Source: Harringtonia aguacate (taxonomy: Eukaryota > Ascomycota > Sordariomycetes > Ophiostomatales > Ophiostomataceae). Taken from it: 64,000 nt of DNA. Location of the stretch: positions 248,001 to 312,000 of the forward strand of contig JACCPH010000004.1 in assembly GCA_014183095.1 (NCBI GenBank), in the 5' to 3' direction. How positions within the stretch are numbered: the stretch's first letter is position 1; every line of letters starts with the position of its first letter. The translations under genes were made by a program, and so were the position numbers. This document shows positions 33,724-45,452 of this stretch, piece by piece. The notes under the pieces are model-generated. The model worked only from the letters and a program-made list of their open reading frames with translations. It was not told the DNA's origin and did no database searches.

Positions 33724-35132
33724 TTATGCTGGTGCCCCCAGCGTCTGTTTGAGGCTCTCCTTGGCCGACTCGATGTCGCTGTCGTCCATGCTGAGAAAGC
33801 GGATCTGCGTTTTTTTTTTCCTGTTAGCTGGGCTCATGGTACGGGTATATCGCCTGCTGCCCTAATTTTTTCCATTGCTTGCTTACCACGTCGTCGCCCG
33901 CGCCTGCGCCCGCGCTGCCGTAGAGCACCGCGTCCGACAGGCTGGCCGTGATGCCGTTCTGCACCCGGTCCTCCCAGACGTGCTCCCAGTTCCACTCGCC
34001 GGGCTTGCGCTCCGCCGCCGTCAGGGCCGCCGCCCGGTCGGCTGCCTTGCCGTCGGCGGGGTCGGACTGGGCCAGGCCGGCGGTAGTGGTGGTGGTGGTG
34101 GTGGTGGTGGTGGTGGTCGCCTGCACGCCTGCCTCTTTCGGCTCTTTGGCCTCTTTGGCCGCCGCCTCCTCGCGCTCCTGCTGCCGGTGCGAGCGCCACG
34201 CGTGCCACGCCCCCGGGTTGCCGGCTGCCTCCAGCGGCACCGCGTCCAGCACGCTCGCGTCGTCAAACGTGCTGCGCAGGTAGCGCAGCACGTCGTAGGT
34301 GGAGACGTCGACGCGCGCGGGCGGGTGCGTCTGCCGGTAGACAGGCGTCCCCAGGGCGCCGGGGCTGCCGCGCGGGGGAGGGGCGGCGGCGGCAGGACTG
34401 CCGCTGGCGCTGGCGCTGGCGCTGCCACCACCACCGCCCCCGCCAGGCGATACCCGCGAACCCGCCGAACCCGGCGTGCTTCGGGCGCTGCCGCTCGCCT
34501 GGCGCGGGGGGGTCTTTATGAGGGCAGCACCAGCTGCTGCTGCTGAGGCCCGCGGCGGAGACTGCGGCGGCGCCTGTGTCTGCGTGCTCGCCCGCCGGTT
34601 GCGCGTGCCGCGGCCAAACCACGACGGGAACCCGTGGCGCAGGCTGAACCCCCCCGGCGGCAGCCGCTCCTCGTCCGTCGCGCTGACGGTGCCGTTGTCC
34701 TGAATGTCCGTCGTGTACGTATACGTCGTCAGCGGCGTGATCAGGGGGTGGAACATGTCGGTTGAAAACGTCACCAGCGGCGGCAGCGTCGGGTATGTGT
34801 CGGGGAACGAGATCTGGAAGCGCAGAATCGCGGGCGCATAGGGACCTGCAGGAAAAGGGGGGCAGTCAGCTCTGGCGACTTTTCTTTGCCCTCCGCAGAG
34901 TCAACGTCGCTCACCTTTGCGCACAAAGACGACACCCGACCACAGGGACGGGTCGCCCGGCGTCAGGGTCACAAAAACGCCTTCGGGGCAGACCTGCTTG
35001 AGTCCGGTGCTGGGTGCAGTCGTGTCAGCGCAAATGAGCGGAGAGAGAGGGTCCCCTGAAGAAGCCATACAACTCAGCTAGGAGATGCTGTCGCCGCAGC
35101 GACGGTAAACTGGTCAGCTTGGAAGTCGCCAT
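33724..35132 (-). CDS. UBC-fold protein without catalytic cysteine (AKTIP/FTS-like)
   Basis: Four exons: 35132-35071, 35009-34915, 34845-33887 and 33804-33724. Introns are 61, 69 and 82 bp, and the product has 398 residues. The UBC fold spans about residues 10-155: LRRQHLLAEFTGLKQVCPEGVFVTL, DPSLWSGVVFVRKGPYAPAILRFQISFPDTYPTLPPLVTFSTDMFHPLITPLTTYTYT. Where active E2 enzymes have the catalytic Cys after the HPN-like motif, this protein has none; its only Cys is in the VCPEG segment, so it should not carry ubiquitin. The layout resembles FTS/AKTIP, which in Aspergillus and animals works with Hook and FHIP to link dynein to early endosomes; that role is inferred. Residues 190 to about 370 are disordered with Gly, Ala, Ser and a 12-Thr run. 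The short last exon ends IRFLSMDDSDIESAKESL, a family-typical tail. Confidence 0.85.
34085..34118 (+). repeat. (GGT)n trinucleotide run inside the UBC-fold gene
   Basis: About eleven GGT units on the + strand encode a Thr run on the coding minus strand, in the disordered region of the protein. Confidence 0.85.
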
Positions 35133-35788
35133 GCTCGAAGATGTACCATTTCCACTAGGTTACAGCATCGACAAAGAGCATAAACGTCGCAGACGGCGGA
35201 TGGCAACCGTGTCTGTGTCTTGACACGAATCCCAGGACCCGGCAGAAGTGCCACATTCATGCAAACGGCCTGAGAGCTGTACCAATTGGGAAGGCGGTGA
35301 GAGGGGCGGTGATGGTATTTTGCCGCACTTGGCGGGGCCCTCATCTGAGGTCCGAAGACGGAGTGGCCACGAGAGGACAGGCCCGGGAAGCAGAAAATGT
35401 ACGAATAGAAATGGGAAAATAGCGCAGTATTGGGAGGGATGCCGTCCAGATGCGCTCTCGGTCAAATGCTGTGTGGCGGGATGAGAAGTCCCTCAGAGCC
35501 TTCTGAGCCCGGCGGGACATCCGTCCCAGAAACCATGACCTGTCATGCCTTTTATTGGCGTATGTGTTTCTGTGCCGGTATGCTACGTCCTCCTCCACGT
35601 GTATATGGGGAAATATATATGAGAGAAATGAAGAAGCAAAGGGAAAAAAAAAACAAGGTCGTAGTCCATTCAGAACGCCAGGTTCGTGTCGTCCAGCATC
35701 AGCATCCGCATCAGCGTCAAAAAGGCAAGGGGAAAAAAAGTGCAAAAACTCCAAGGTATCCCTTTCCCTTCTGTGAACCCCCTATTCT
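35133..35788. other. Promoter of the UBC-fold gene and 3' flank of LSO2
   Basis: A 656-bp gap between two minus-strand genes with no recognisable exon. The part nearest 35133 should hold the UBC-gene promoter; no known element was identified. Confidence 0.5.
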
Positions 35789-36655
35789 CTACTGCCCCAG
35801 CCGCTTCTCGACCTTGGCCTTCTCCTGGTCCCGGATCTGTGCCAGCTCCGCCTTGGTGCTGTCGTACTTGGCCGTCACCTGGTTGAACGGGTTTTCGGGG
35901 CTTTTCTCAAACTCCTTGCGGATCTTATCCTTGCGCTGGTTAAGCCGCAGACCCTTGCTAGACCCGTCATTGTCCATCTCCTCCAGCCGCCGCTGCTCAA
36001 AGGCGGTGTAGGCCGCCTTGAAGCGCCGCTCTGGGTGGCGATCGATGCTGCTGCTGCCGGCCGCATCGTTGTCGAGCGAGAGCGCGTCGAGCGCATTGTC
36101 GATGCCTGAGGCGTTGAGCGTCGTCAGGTTCTTCTTGCCGCCGCTGCCGCCATCGTCGTCGAGCTGCGACAGGTCAAGCCGGCGCGAGGGCGCTGCGGCC
36201 CCGCCCTTCTTGCCGGCCGACTTGGCGTTCTTGGCGGTCGCCCGCCCGGGCGTGTTCCGTTCCTCCTCGGCAGCCAGCGCATCGCGCTCCGCCTTCTTGC
36301 GGGCCTGTTCAGCCTTCTTAGCCGCCTCTGCCTCCCTATAACGGTTAGCACTGGACGCGAGAACACGGGCCATGGGTTGAAGGGGAGGAACAGGGGGAGG
36401 GGGGGGGAGGGGGGGACCGGAGGAGGGCGGATGGGGGAAAATGGGGACGGCACAGCGTCCGCAGGATCTGCCAGTCTGCGCCAGGTCTCAGAAAACACAC
36501 TTTTTTGCGTTGCTCTTGGTGCCTCTTTGCCAGTCCGCTGCCTCCGCTGCCTCTCGTCGGGCGTCGTCCGCAGCCGCCTTCTGGGCAGCGGCCTCGGCCT
36601 TACGAGCCTGACCCTGCGCCTTCTTGCTGTTCTCGCCGCCCTTCTTGCCAGCCAT
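35789..36655 (-). CDS. LSO2: Lso2/CCDC124-type ribosome-associated protein
   Basis: Two exons, 36655-36501 and 36335-35789. The 165-bp intron splits a Lys codon (phase 2; GTGTGT donor, GCTAAC branch site, TAG acceptor). The product has 233 residues. The N terminus MAGKKGGENSKKAQGQARKAEAAAQ and the long basic helix (KSNAKKEAEAAKKAEQARKKAERDALAAEEE, formed across the splice) are the CCDC124/Lso2 signature. The C-terminal part ERRFKAAYTAFEQRRLEEM and GLRLNQRKDKIRKEFEKSPENPFNQ is the DUF1014-type domain of the longer CCDC124 form. These proteins bind the mRNA channel and tRNA sites of idle ribosomes and help restart translation after starvation. The intron is the longest and has the least canonical donor in the window; without it the two halves would be read as separate fragments. 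Confidence 0.9.
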
Positions 36656-36929
36656 CGTGAAGCTCGTAAAAGTGAAATAAAATAAAAAGGCCAAGACACG
36701 TAAGCTGTGTCACGTAGTGTGTGCGTCGGCGGCTCCGCTAGATCCACGGCGGTGGGGGTGCGGTGACCAAAAAGAAAAGAAAACACGACAAGGTGATGTG
36801 ACGAGGTGTGTAATATGAGCTTTTGTGGCGTTCTGTTTTTTTCTCGCGCTCCAGAAATAGGCTGGGAGAGGGAGGGGCCGACTTGCGGACTGCCAACAAA
36901 GGCGATCCGGGGGAGGGGTATTGCTAAAA

Positions 36930-36938
<9 letters not shown>

Positions 36939-36960
<22 letters not shown>
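36939..36960 (+). repeat. A22 homopolymer
   Basis: Twenty-two A preceded by another A-run and TTT, upstream of LSO2. It could be the trace of a poly-A tail from a retroposed sequence, but no source gene or target-site duplication is visible. Confidence 0.9.
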
Positions 36961-39955
36961 CAGGGACCTGTCAGGCTGCCAAGGAAGGTGTGGCTGGGTG
37001 GCCAAACGCTTTACGGGCGGACGGGCTCGCGTCCCGTCATGCAGGGCGACGCCAGAGTGACGCGCCAAATACAAAACGGAAGGACAAAAAAGAAAAAAAG
37101 TCCTTCTTTCCCAAATTATTGCCCCAGCGATCGTCGGCGGTGAGAGAAAAAAGGGAATGAATGCACTGTCATGTGCGGCAAGAGGCGGGACGTGGTCACC
37201 AATCCGTAACAGAAGCACACCGACTTGCTCATCACGGAAGGAGCGGCCGCCTTCCCTGCCCGTCATTGACTGATTAACCGAGCGTTTTCCCTTTTTGACA
37301 GCTCTCTCCGGGTAATCTCAGTTTGCCCCATGAGGCTGGCGTTTTCCAGCACAGCTACATGCGACACACATACGGTGTGAGCACAGAATATGCCGCCAGA
37401 CATATTCGGCCATGGCAATGACCGTTCTGGGGTTCGTGCTTTGTAACTGGAGGTGTGCGCAATTTCCGCGGAAGACATTCCGGTGTTCGGCCGCAGACTC
37501 TCTGCCCTTCTTGTCGTACCCCAGGACACAGCTGAGAGGGAGGTCATCTGCTCCCTGCAGTTCCAAAAAACAAGGCGGCGAAACGGATCCCGTTCCGACC
37601 CTGGTCCGGTCCAGCCAGTGCAACCAGACAACAGCAGTCTGTCTTGTTTGGTTCCTATCTCTCTGCCAACATCTGACGAACTTGCCGTCTCAGAGGTTCA
37701 CAAGTGCGCAACACGCTTAGCTCAGTGAGCAATTAGAATCCTGCCAGAGGCTCTTAGAGCCTCTGTTGGCTGCGGGCGAGTTTGCAGAGGTTCGCGCAGT
37801 TTCTTGCTTGCATTGGTCTCTGGACCACCTTTTGTGCCGCCTTCTGTGCCGTCTTCTGTGCCGTTCGAGCATCCACAGTCACAGTCGTATATTACTTGCT
37901 GCTTCTCACTTCCCACTGTGCTTCCGATGTGGTCGGGGGGCAATCCTGTCTACTGGCGTTGGGCGTAAATTGCACAAGGAGAGAAAACGGCTGCCTTGGT
38001 TGGGATTCCAGACCCTGTTTTTTCCTCTCTCTCTCTTTCTTTGTCGGGGGATCCTCTCGGTCAAAATTCTCGCCTCCCTACACCGCAACGAGCGTCGTGA
38101 GCACACTCGGACGCCTTTTCTCGCCCTTTCCATTATGCACCCCCCTCCTTCCCCCCTCCCTCGCTCCTTCCTCCTCTCCCCCCTCCCCCCTTCCCATTCC
38201 TCGTGTCATCTGTTGACTTGGCACTAGTCTTGGACGCCTGCTTGGACGCCTGCTTGGCTCTCTTACTTCCCGTGCGCCTGGTGTACTCACTAGACGCACA
38301 AGAGCGACACTGTCGTATGTTTCTCCCCATCCTCCCCCATCACATGCTTGAGATGGTAGCAGTCTGTGAACAAGGTTGTTCCCGCGTCGGGCGAAGGGGC
38401 GTGCTTTCCTCGCAGAAGCTTCCCCAACACTTTTTTGTATCAGTCTTCCTGTGCTCGGCTTACTGACACGGTTCCTGCCCGATCATTGTCTCTGGCAGTG
38501 GCCATGAAATGGGAAAGTCGTGCCGATTGATCGTGACCATTCCGGACTGCGCCTGAAAGATCTCACCCAGAACATTGCCACGGGTACACAAAAGATAATC
38601 ACTCGATTTGGGGACAGCAAAATTCCTGTTTCTGTTTCACCGTATATCTCGACACCCAACGCCTGGAACCAGAGCCAGCCAGCCCAGGTGGTCGAAATTG
38701 CCAAAGCATATCTCGTGGCTGATGATGCGTGGTTTTTTGAGCAGAGCCCTTCCGAGACAAGATAAAATGAGCAGCTGAAAGGGCTGAAGGACAATCCTTG
38801 TCAAGTGTCTTGCATATCCTGTCAGATTCAGCATACATGCGAAATAGCAGGAAACAAGGAAAAAAAAATTGGGGAGAGGGGCCGCAAGTGCCGTCCGCAC
38901 TCCGTAGAGCCTCCGGCTTATGGACCCAACGGTTCGCAAAAAAAATGCGAACCCCTTTCCCACGGGAATTGGTAGCATTGAAAATTCCTGCAGACACCTG
39001 GCGGCAATGCTCTTTGTGACTCACTTGCGAGATACACTCTGGCACTTTTGCAGCTAGCCTGCGACGATGGCGTGGCAATGATTTCCAGCACAGCCAGCAC
39101 ATGTAGCATCCCGACGCAAGCTCGCATGGCCGAAGCCAGAAAGCGCCTCGCTTCCATTGCTTTTCCACCACACGATTTTGTGGCTCATGCCCGTCTGTGT
39201 GTCCACACCGTACCGGTTCCTCGTGGTACAAATACAAAAAGCAGATACAGATATACAGATACATGCGGATGCCTGACCGCAGAGCTGCCGCTGAGCACAA
39301 TGACAAGGATAGTATCAGCTGATCAACCGAGCTGCAGTGTGGTCTGCTGGGGAGGGGAGGGGAGGGGGGGGGGTATCTTGTGCTGGCTGTGGGAATTCTG
39401 TGGTTGGATGCCACGTTCGGGCCGCTCGAGGGCAGAGTGTGCCGGCATGTACATACAAGAAAGAGCGGGAAAAGACGCAACACGCTTCGATTTTGATCGA
39501 CCTCTCCCTGGTCCGCACAAGGAGGCGGAGCGCCTATGCGCGAATGGCGGCAAGACGCAAAAAAATAAGACAGGTCACAAAACATTGAAAGCCAAGAGCT
39601 GATCTGATGGCCGGATGGGGGCCGGCTTGGGCGCCAGACTTGCCAGAACGGTCCTTCCGGAATCTGTTGGAGAGCAAGATGTCAGACGTGGCGCTTCGGT
39701 CCAGCTGATTTCGCACATGCTGCAGCTTTTGGCATCTGGTCACTTGGCACACTCCTCGTCATATGTGACAGAAACGTCCACGGCCGAGAGAGACACGCTT
39801 CTCACCGAGTCATGGTGAGATGCCTAAAATTGCTCCTCTCGTCTTCGGTAACCGGGGGATATCACGGGTAGAGAGGCCATGAGCAGCAGGGGGCAGGCAT
39901 AATTGGAGGGGGGGAAAGACAAAAGTGTCACGTGTGATAGATATCTCCTGTGCCA

Positions 39956-40017
39956 GTAAGATACTCGTAGAGATGTCAGGGTATGGGGATGCCGTACGCG
40001 TACCATTTGTAAGATAC
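39956..40017 (+). repeat. Two GTAAGATAC copies 53 bp apart
   Basis: Exact copies at 39956-39964 (followed by TCGTAG) and 40009-40017 (followed by GAATTAC), in the same orientation. Confidence 0.75.
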
Positions 40018-42215
40018 GAATTACCTACAGAGTAGCAAAGAGCTGCCCAGAGGGTGGTCTGGTTTGCAGGCTCGGTGATATCACACTCGTCGTCGTAGTC
40101 ATAGAGAGAAACTGTTGGCAAACACTCACGGCATACTCGCATCTGAGGTGCTGACACCACTCCCATTCGTTCGGCTTTCCCCCCCTCCCTCTTCCCCATT
40201 TGGTGAAAGTGGTCCAACGTTGGGACGGCACGTATAGTCAAAATCCTCAGAGTCCTTTCCAGGCAAACGAGATGATCACCTGCCACGTCAATTCGCGAGA
40301 GAGTGTCTCTCCACGGCCCACAGTGAGTCTCAGAACGGGAAAGTTTAGGCATCCTGTCCGATAAGAGCGGGATGGAGGCCCTTGGATCCGACGACCGGTG
40401 TGTGCCGTTTTCGTCGACATGCAAGATGACGTGAAGGGTATTGCTATGTCCAGTGCTTGTCCAATGACCTTACGGAAGCCGGGTCAGACGACCGGAGTGG
40501 CATCTGGTCTGGCGGATTGGATGTGCCCCGGGAGGACGTTCCGTTTCCCCTCGACCATTTCTGTGATCACCGGTTCTAGCTAGGCAGAGGGCAGACCCCC
40601 CCCCCCCCGCCCAATGATTCTCATGACCCATGCGGAAGAGACCCTGCCGGCGAGATGTTGGCTCGTTCTCGGGTGGAAAAACACGCGCAGGTTTATGCAT
40701 GCCGTGTGTAATGTGCCGAATGCTAAGACCAGACGGGGGGGGGGCACATTATGACTTCACGGTGGCCGAATGGCCGACGACCCGACTGGGATGGTTGCAT
40801 ACCAAACCGCCTTGGTGGACTCACAACTGCCCATAGGACCGTTGCAGCAAAGCCACCGTCCCCTTCAGCCCAACCCCCCCCTCCCCCTTGCCGTTTCTGT
40901 CACTTCCATGATCTGTGAACTCGACAGACGCAGTGGTGCATTAAGGATAGGCGAGAAAGGACGGCCAGCTGCTCGGGACTGCTGCCATACTATCTATGTA
41001 GAGGAAACCGTATCAACCGCAGCGTTCCATCTGGCACGGCGCTTCCGACGATGAATCCACCCCGACAGACGACGAGTATACCCGTACAACAATATATTGT
41101 GCCATGGTCTAGTCGTCCAATCACACGTCATGTCCGGGGACTTTGCCGTAGCCGCCGAAACATTCGCTGTAGGCAATGGGTTCGCATGCGGACACTCGCG
41201 GTAGGCCAATCGCTGCGGATCCGCGCGCGTACGAGTACGGCCGACACTATTTTGTGTGTTCCTCTGCCCGGTGCCGGCTCGTATGTCGAGACAAAGTATT
41301 GGCTGCTGCTTCCTGGAAGGTACGCCTGACACGCTGGCTAGCGCCAAGTGGCAGCCATGCAAGCGTATCTTGTGCCCCGAGTAGCTCCTCGTTCGGGGCG
41401 TGTCATGGACGTGTAGCCGGCCGTACGAGTACAATCGTATTTGATCTCTCAGCTAATCCGGAGTGACATCGGGTCGACCGGCAACATGCAATCCAGGGTT
41501 GCGAGAGATGTAGATGTGCACAGCGGAACGGTCTAAGCGACCTGCCTGCGTGCTTCCAGAATTCGTTGCTGGAATGTTGCTGAAGGTTCTTTTGTGTACG
41601 TACTGATGGAGATTGCCGCAGGGCTCTCGTGAGTTGTCACACCGGTTGTATCCGCAGGAGGGAGGGAGGGGGGGGGAGCAGGGGGGAGGGGTGAAGGATG
41701 GCGGGCCACCTCTTGCAATGCTTTCAGCAGCGATCAGCTTTCACTGCCCACTGGCTCGTCTGCAGCCGAAGAACAGAGGCGGAAGTCAATCCATTGTGGC
41801 CGGCAAAGCGGTTCGACTTTCCTTCCAAGACAAATAGATACTCACACGGACCGGGGATCAATCCTTGGAGTATTGCTCCTGCCAATACGCTGAGAGCCCT
41901 TGTCGACGCCACATTGTGCGAGCTGCTTTCTTTTTTTCTTTCTTTTTTTTTTCAATTCTTTTTGCTTTTTCCCCCTATTATTTCATTATTATTTCATTAT
42001 TATTTCATCTATCTTTTCCCGGGGAAGCTATCCGGGGGTGTCACCTGCGCCTTCCTGTGTTTACTCGTACGTGCGAGTACCATGTACGAGTACTTGGTAT
42101 TACGAAGTACCGAAAGCGAAAAACAGGAGAGTGCGACGCTCGGACGCCCCTTCCTTCTGTCGCCCCTACGAGCACTCCTGCTCATGGGTAAGATATCTCG
42201 CCAAAAGTTTTCCAG

Positions 42216-42265
42216 ACCATAATCAGTCGAGATTCTGAGACAACAAAACTTTGACTGATTGTGGT
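42216..42265. repeat. Hairpin-forming inverted repeat
   Basis: ACCATAATCAGTC (42216-42228) and GACTGATTGTGGT (42253-42265) pair at 12 of 13 positions (one G-T in RNA) around a 24-base loop. A GTAAGATAT near-copy lies 20 bases upstream at 42188. Confidence 0.7.
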
Positions 42266-43349
42266 CATGCACAAGGAGCCAATGAACGAATTGTATGAGG
42301 ACAAATGCGCAGTTGCCGCCTGTGCGTTTCCTTTTTTTACTCAGGGCTGACTGTGCTGGGCTTCCTGGTCCCTGGCTCCTGGCTCCTGGATTCCTGGCAT
42401 CCACCCCCCCCTTGTTATGATGTGTTCCAGACCGCTGCGGGCTGGGAAAAAAAGCAAGCAAGAGGAATTTCTCAAGACCCTCTTGGACACTTTTTCTGAG
42501 ACTCGCCCCACTGCCTTGCTTGAGGTGGCAAAGGAGTAAGGGGGGACGAAATGCAAGCGAGCAATGTTCACAGTTCACATGGCTTCGCAAAAAAGCGCCG
42601 ACGTGGGTTGACGTCGTGCTCATCACCACTCGTACTCTCGTATGTACTTTTTTTGGGGGGGGGGAGGGGGGAGGGCTTAATTTCCCTGGTTCCATGGCAT
42701 CGGTCTGACAGGGCTGTCCATCCCATCGGATTGTTCCCCACGGCAGCGCCAATTCTGCTACCTTTTCGTTCTTTGTTTAAAAGAAAAATTTTTGTCCTCC
42801 CCCAGCTTCGTCCATTCGGCTCTTCCCCTTTTAGTGGGCTCGCCAATGGGTCAGGGATCCGGGAGATGATACGCCGCGCTGTGGCATGGCGGTACTTCGG
42901 ATACCACTTTTGGGGCGCCGTTTGCCCGCTAGACAAAAAGCATCTAACGGTCATTAGAGTAGCGTGCTGCTCTGGGTTGCTTTGGCTTCTTCCAGAGGGG
43001 GGTCTCCCCCTTGATTTTCCACCACCATTCACCGTCTTCCTATGTAGCTAGAACACTAGGTAAAGTTTCCGATTATTCCGTGCTCGGCCGACGTTTTCTT
43101 AGTTGACCAAGCCAGGCTTGCTGCCAAGCCACAGCGAATGTTGCGGTGTGCAGGGGAAGAGCCACGTCCCCACCCGTCTGGTCCAGATTGGGAAGCGGCC
43201 TTCCAAGGTCCGTTTGCGGTAGTGCAGTCGTGCAAGTGGGAGCTCGTAACCTATCTTGCAAGCATTCTTGGTATGACAAGTACACCTGGCGGTGATCTCG
43301 GGCAAGCGAGAGCGTTCGATGCGACGATGATCACCGTGGCAAAGATGAG

Positions 43350-43418
43350 GTATCTTACATATGTGACAGGGAGGGAGAGAGATCTGTCGAGCATGCGGTA
43401 TTTGTATATGTATCTTAC
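43350..43418 (-). repeat. Two GTAAGATAC copies, minus strand, 60 bp apart
   Basis: GTATCTTAC on the + strand at 43350-43358 and 43410-43418. The second continues into ACGAGCACTTGTAC, a degenerate form of the TACGAGTAC motif. Confidence 0.75.
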
Positions 43419-45437
43419 GAGCACTTGTACTTTGTAGAAATATGGTCGCTGCAACAGAAAGCGAGAGCCGCTCTGACCGTTGGTCGTGTTTTTTGGGAGA
43501 GCGGTGAGGCTGAAAGTACGTGACGAAAAAGGGCGCGGTGGTAACGGGGACCCGGCGAGTGTCCCCGAGCCACTCGGGTGCGGATAACGGCACTGAAGGA
43601 GACCTCCCGCCCAGATGACGGCAGCCATGCTAGCAGAGGTCGCTGAGCGCCCGCTGTCTCCATCGCTGGTCGGTCTGTGGCGTGCCACCAGCGTTCACAT
43701 GACTTGTGCTTCATGCGCCCCAAGGGACGGATGCAACCAAGCAAGTTTCGATGACAGGCTGTGTGGATTTCTAGTGGTCCTGAAAGCCCTCCTCCTTGCA
43801 GATGGTGCCTCGGGGTGGCTCCTGCTCGTTCCGCAGGCCCTGGTCCGTTTGGGGATTCCTCGGCAGCTCACATCCTTGTCGGCATGCTGGCGAGGAGACA
43901 GGATTCGCCGACGACCTTGGGAGGCGACCCAGGAAAGGACACCCCCGGATCCCATGCAGGTGCTTCTCGTTTTGTGACGACTCCCCCCCCCCCCTCCCGT
44001 CGCAGTGGGATGCCTTGCTCTGCTGCGTTATCGGTGCCGTTCCTGCGGATATGCCGCAAATCCTGCAACGGCACCGGCCAAGCGTCTAAAGCTCCGATGG
44101 CACTCTGCAGCCAGAGCACAATCGACGCCACAGCTGCTAGCCTCAACAAAGCGGCCTGCGTAACCACGGCGTCGTCGTCGTCGTCGTCGTCACAGTCTGC
44201 GTCGCCTGGAACAGGACGAGACATTCTGCAAGTACGAGTACTTTACATCTTACCATGTACGAGCAGCTGGGGAGGGGGTGTAAGGCGGCAGGGGTAATTT
44301 CGCGGTAAGGGAAATTGACCCGTACCATGCTCGTACGTACGAGTCCGGAATTTTTTTTTTTTTTTTGCAAGATTTGGGAGTGGAGAGCGAATCCCAACTC
44401 CGTATTCCCGTCTGCGTCACACTCCTACCTCATCTAAACGAGCAGCTGGGCCAGGCACATCGGCGATTTCTCTGCGGTCTGCTCCGGCGGAGCCCCCCTT
44501 TCATTCCTGCCGCAGGTTCTGCCGGCATCGCTAGCGCTGGCAGTTTGCCTCCCCCCCTTCCGTGTGTCAGGCTGTGTCTGAATGCTGTCTGAGCGAAGAT
44601 TTCTCGTACGAGCAGACGTGGCTTGGGTGGACAGAAAGAACAGTCGCAAAAATTTACTTGGCGGGTGTCGTAAGGGTGTGGCGTTACATCCTCCCAGGTC
44701 GAGGACGACCCGGCTGAAAAAGAACGTGAGCAGTCACATTCATAAATTAAGACTGACAAGATTGCTCTTTCAGTTGGTGCGAGCGTTTCCGGGTTCCGCG
44801 CCTGGTGAACCATGTGGCTAGCGGGGCTAGCGTGGAGCGGTGTGCCAACTATTACCTAGTACCATGTATCCCCCTCCAGCAACCTGGCAATACGGTTACG
44901 AGCAAGGAGTAATAACTCATACGAGTACATGGGGAGGCCATGCCACTCCCACTTTCTCGTGCAAATGCAGGACCGCTACATCGCGCGCTGTTGGCGTCTT
45001 GCCTGCTCGTATCATGAATATTTGTACGGGTACATGTACGAGTACAAATAGGCTACGCGGATGCCCACCGTCGATTTTCTCCGGACGTGCGAGATGCCGA
45101 CGTCATGTGCCTGCGATACCACCACGTGTCTGCCATCATGTGTAGATATGGAATATTTCTACTCCCGGGACCGGTGAGTCCATTCACCGTGATCTCTGCA
45201 AACGCCCGGGCGCCCGCTCAGGACCCGTCAGACCGTCATGTGCGAGCCACAGCCACTGGAGTGGGGGGGGAAGGTTGGGCACAATTGTGGGACAAGCCGA
45301 CGTGGGCGCCTCGTGTGAAGGGATTGTGTCGCTTTGCCATCGCAGACCGTCCAGCAGAGGAGGGATCATCTCGGTAAGACTGGAAATCGAGCCGACACAC
45401 CGTATACCGTAAGGTTTTTTTTTTTTCCAGAGAGAAA

Positions 45438-45452
45438 GTAAGATACAATGCA
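45438..45452 (+). repeat. GTAAGATACAATGCA motif copy
   Basis: Fifteen bases identical to 11949-11963, 33 kb away. Confidence 0.8.

Noticed and set aside
38599..39585. 328-codon open frame on the - strand
   Set aside because: No recognisable domain, no codon bias and no splice-supported extension. I kept it out because a spurious frame of this length is plausible in low-stop GC-rich DNA.
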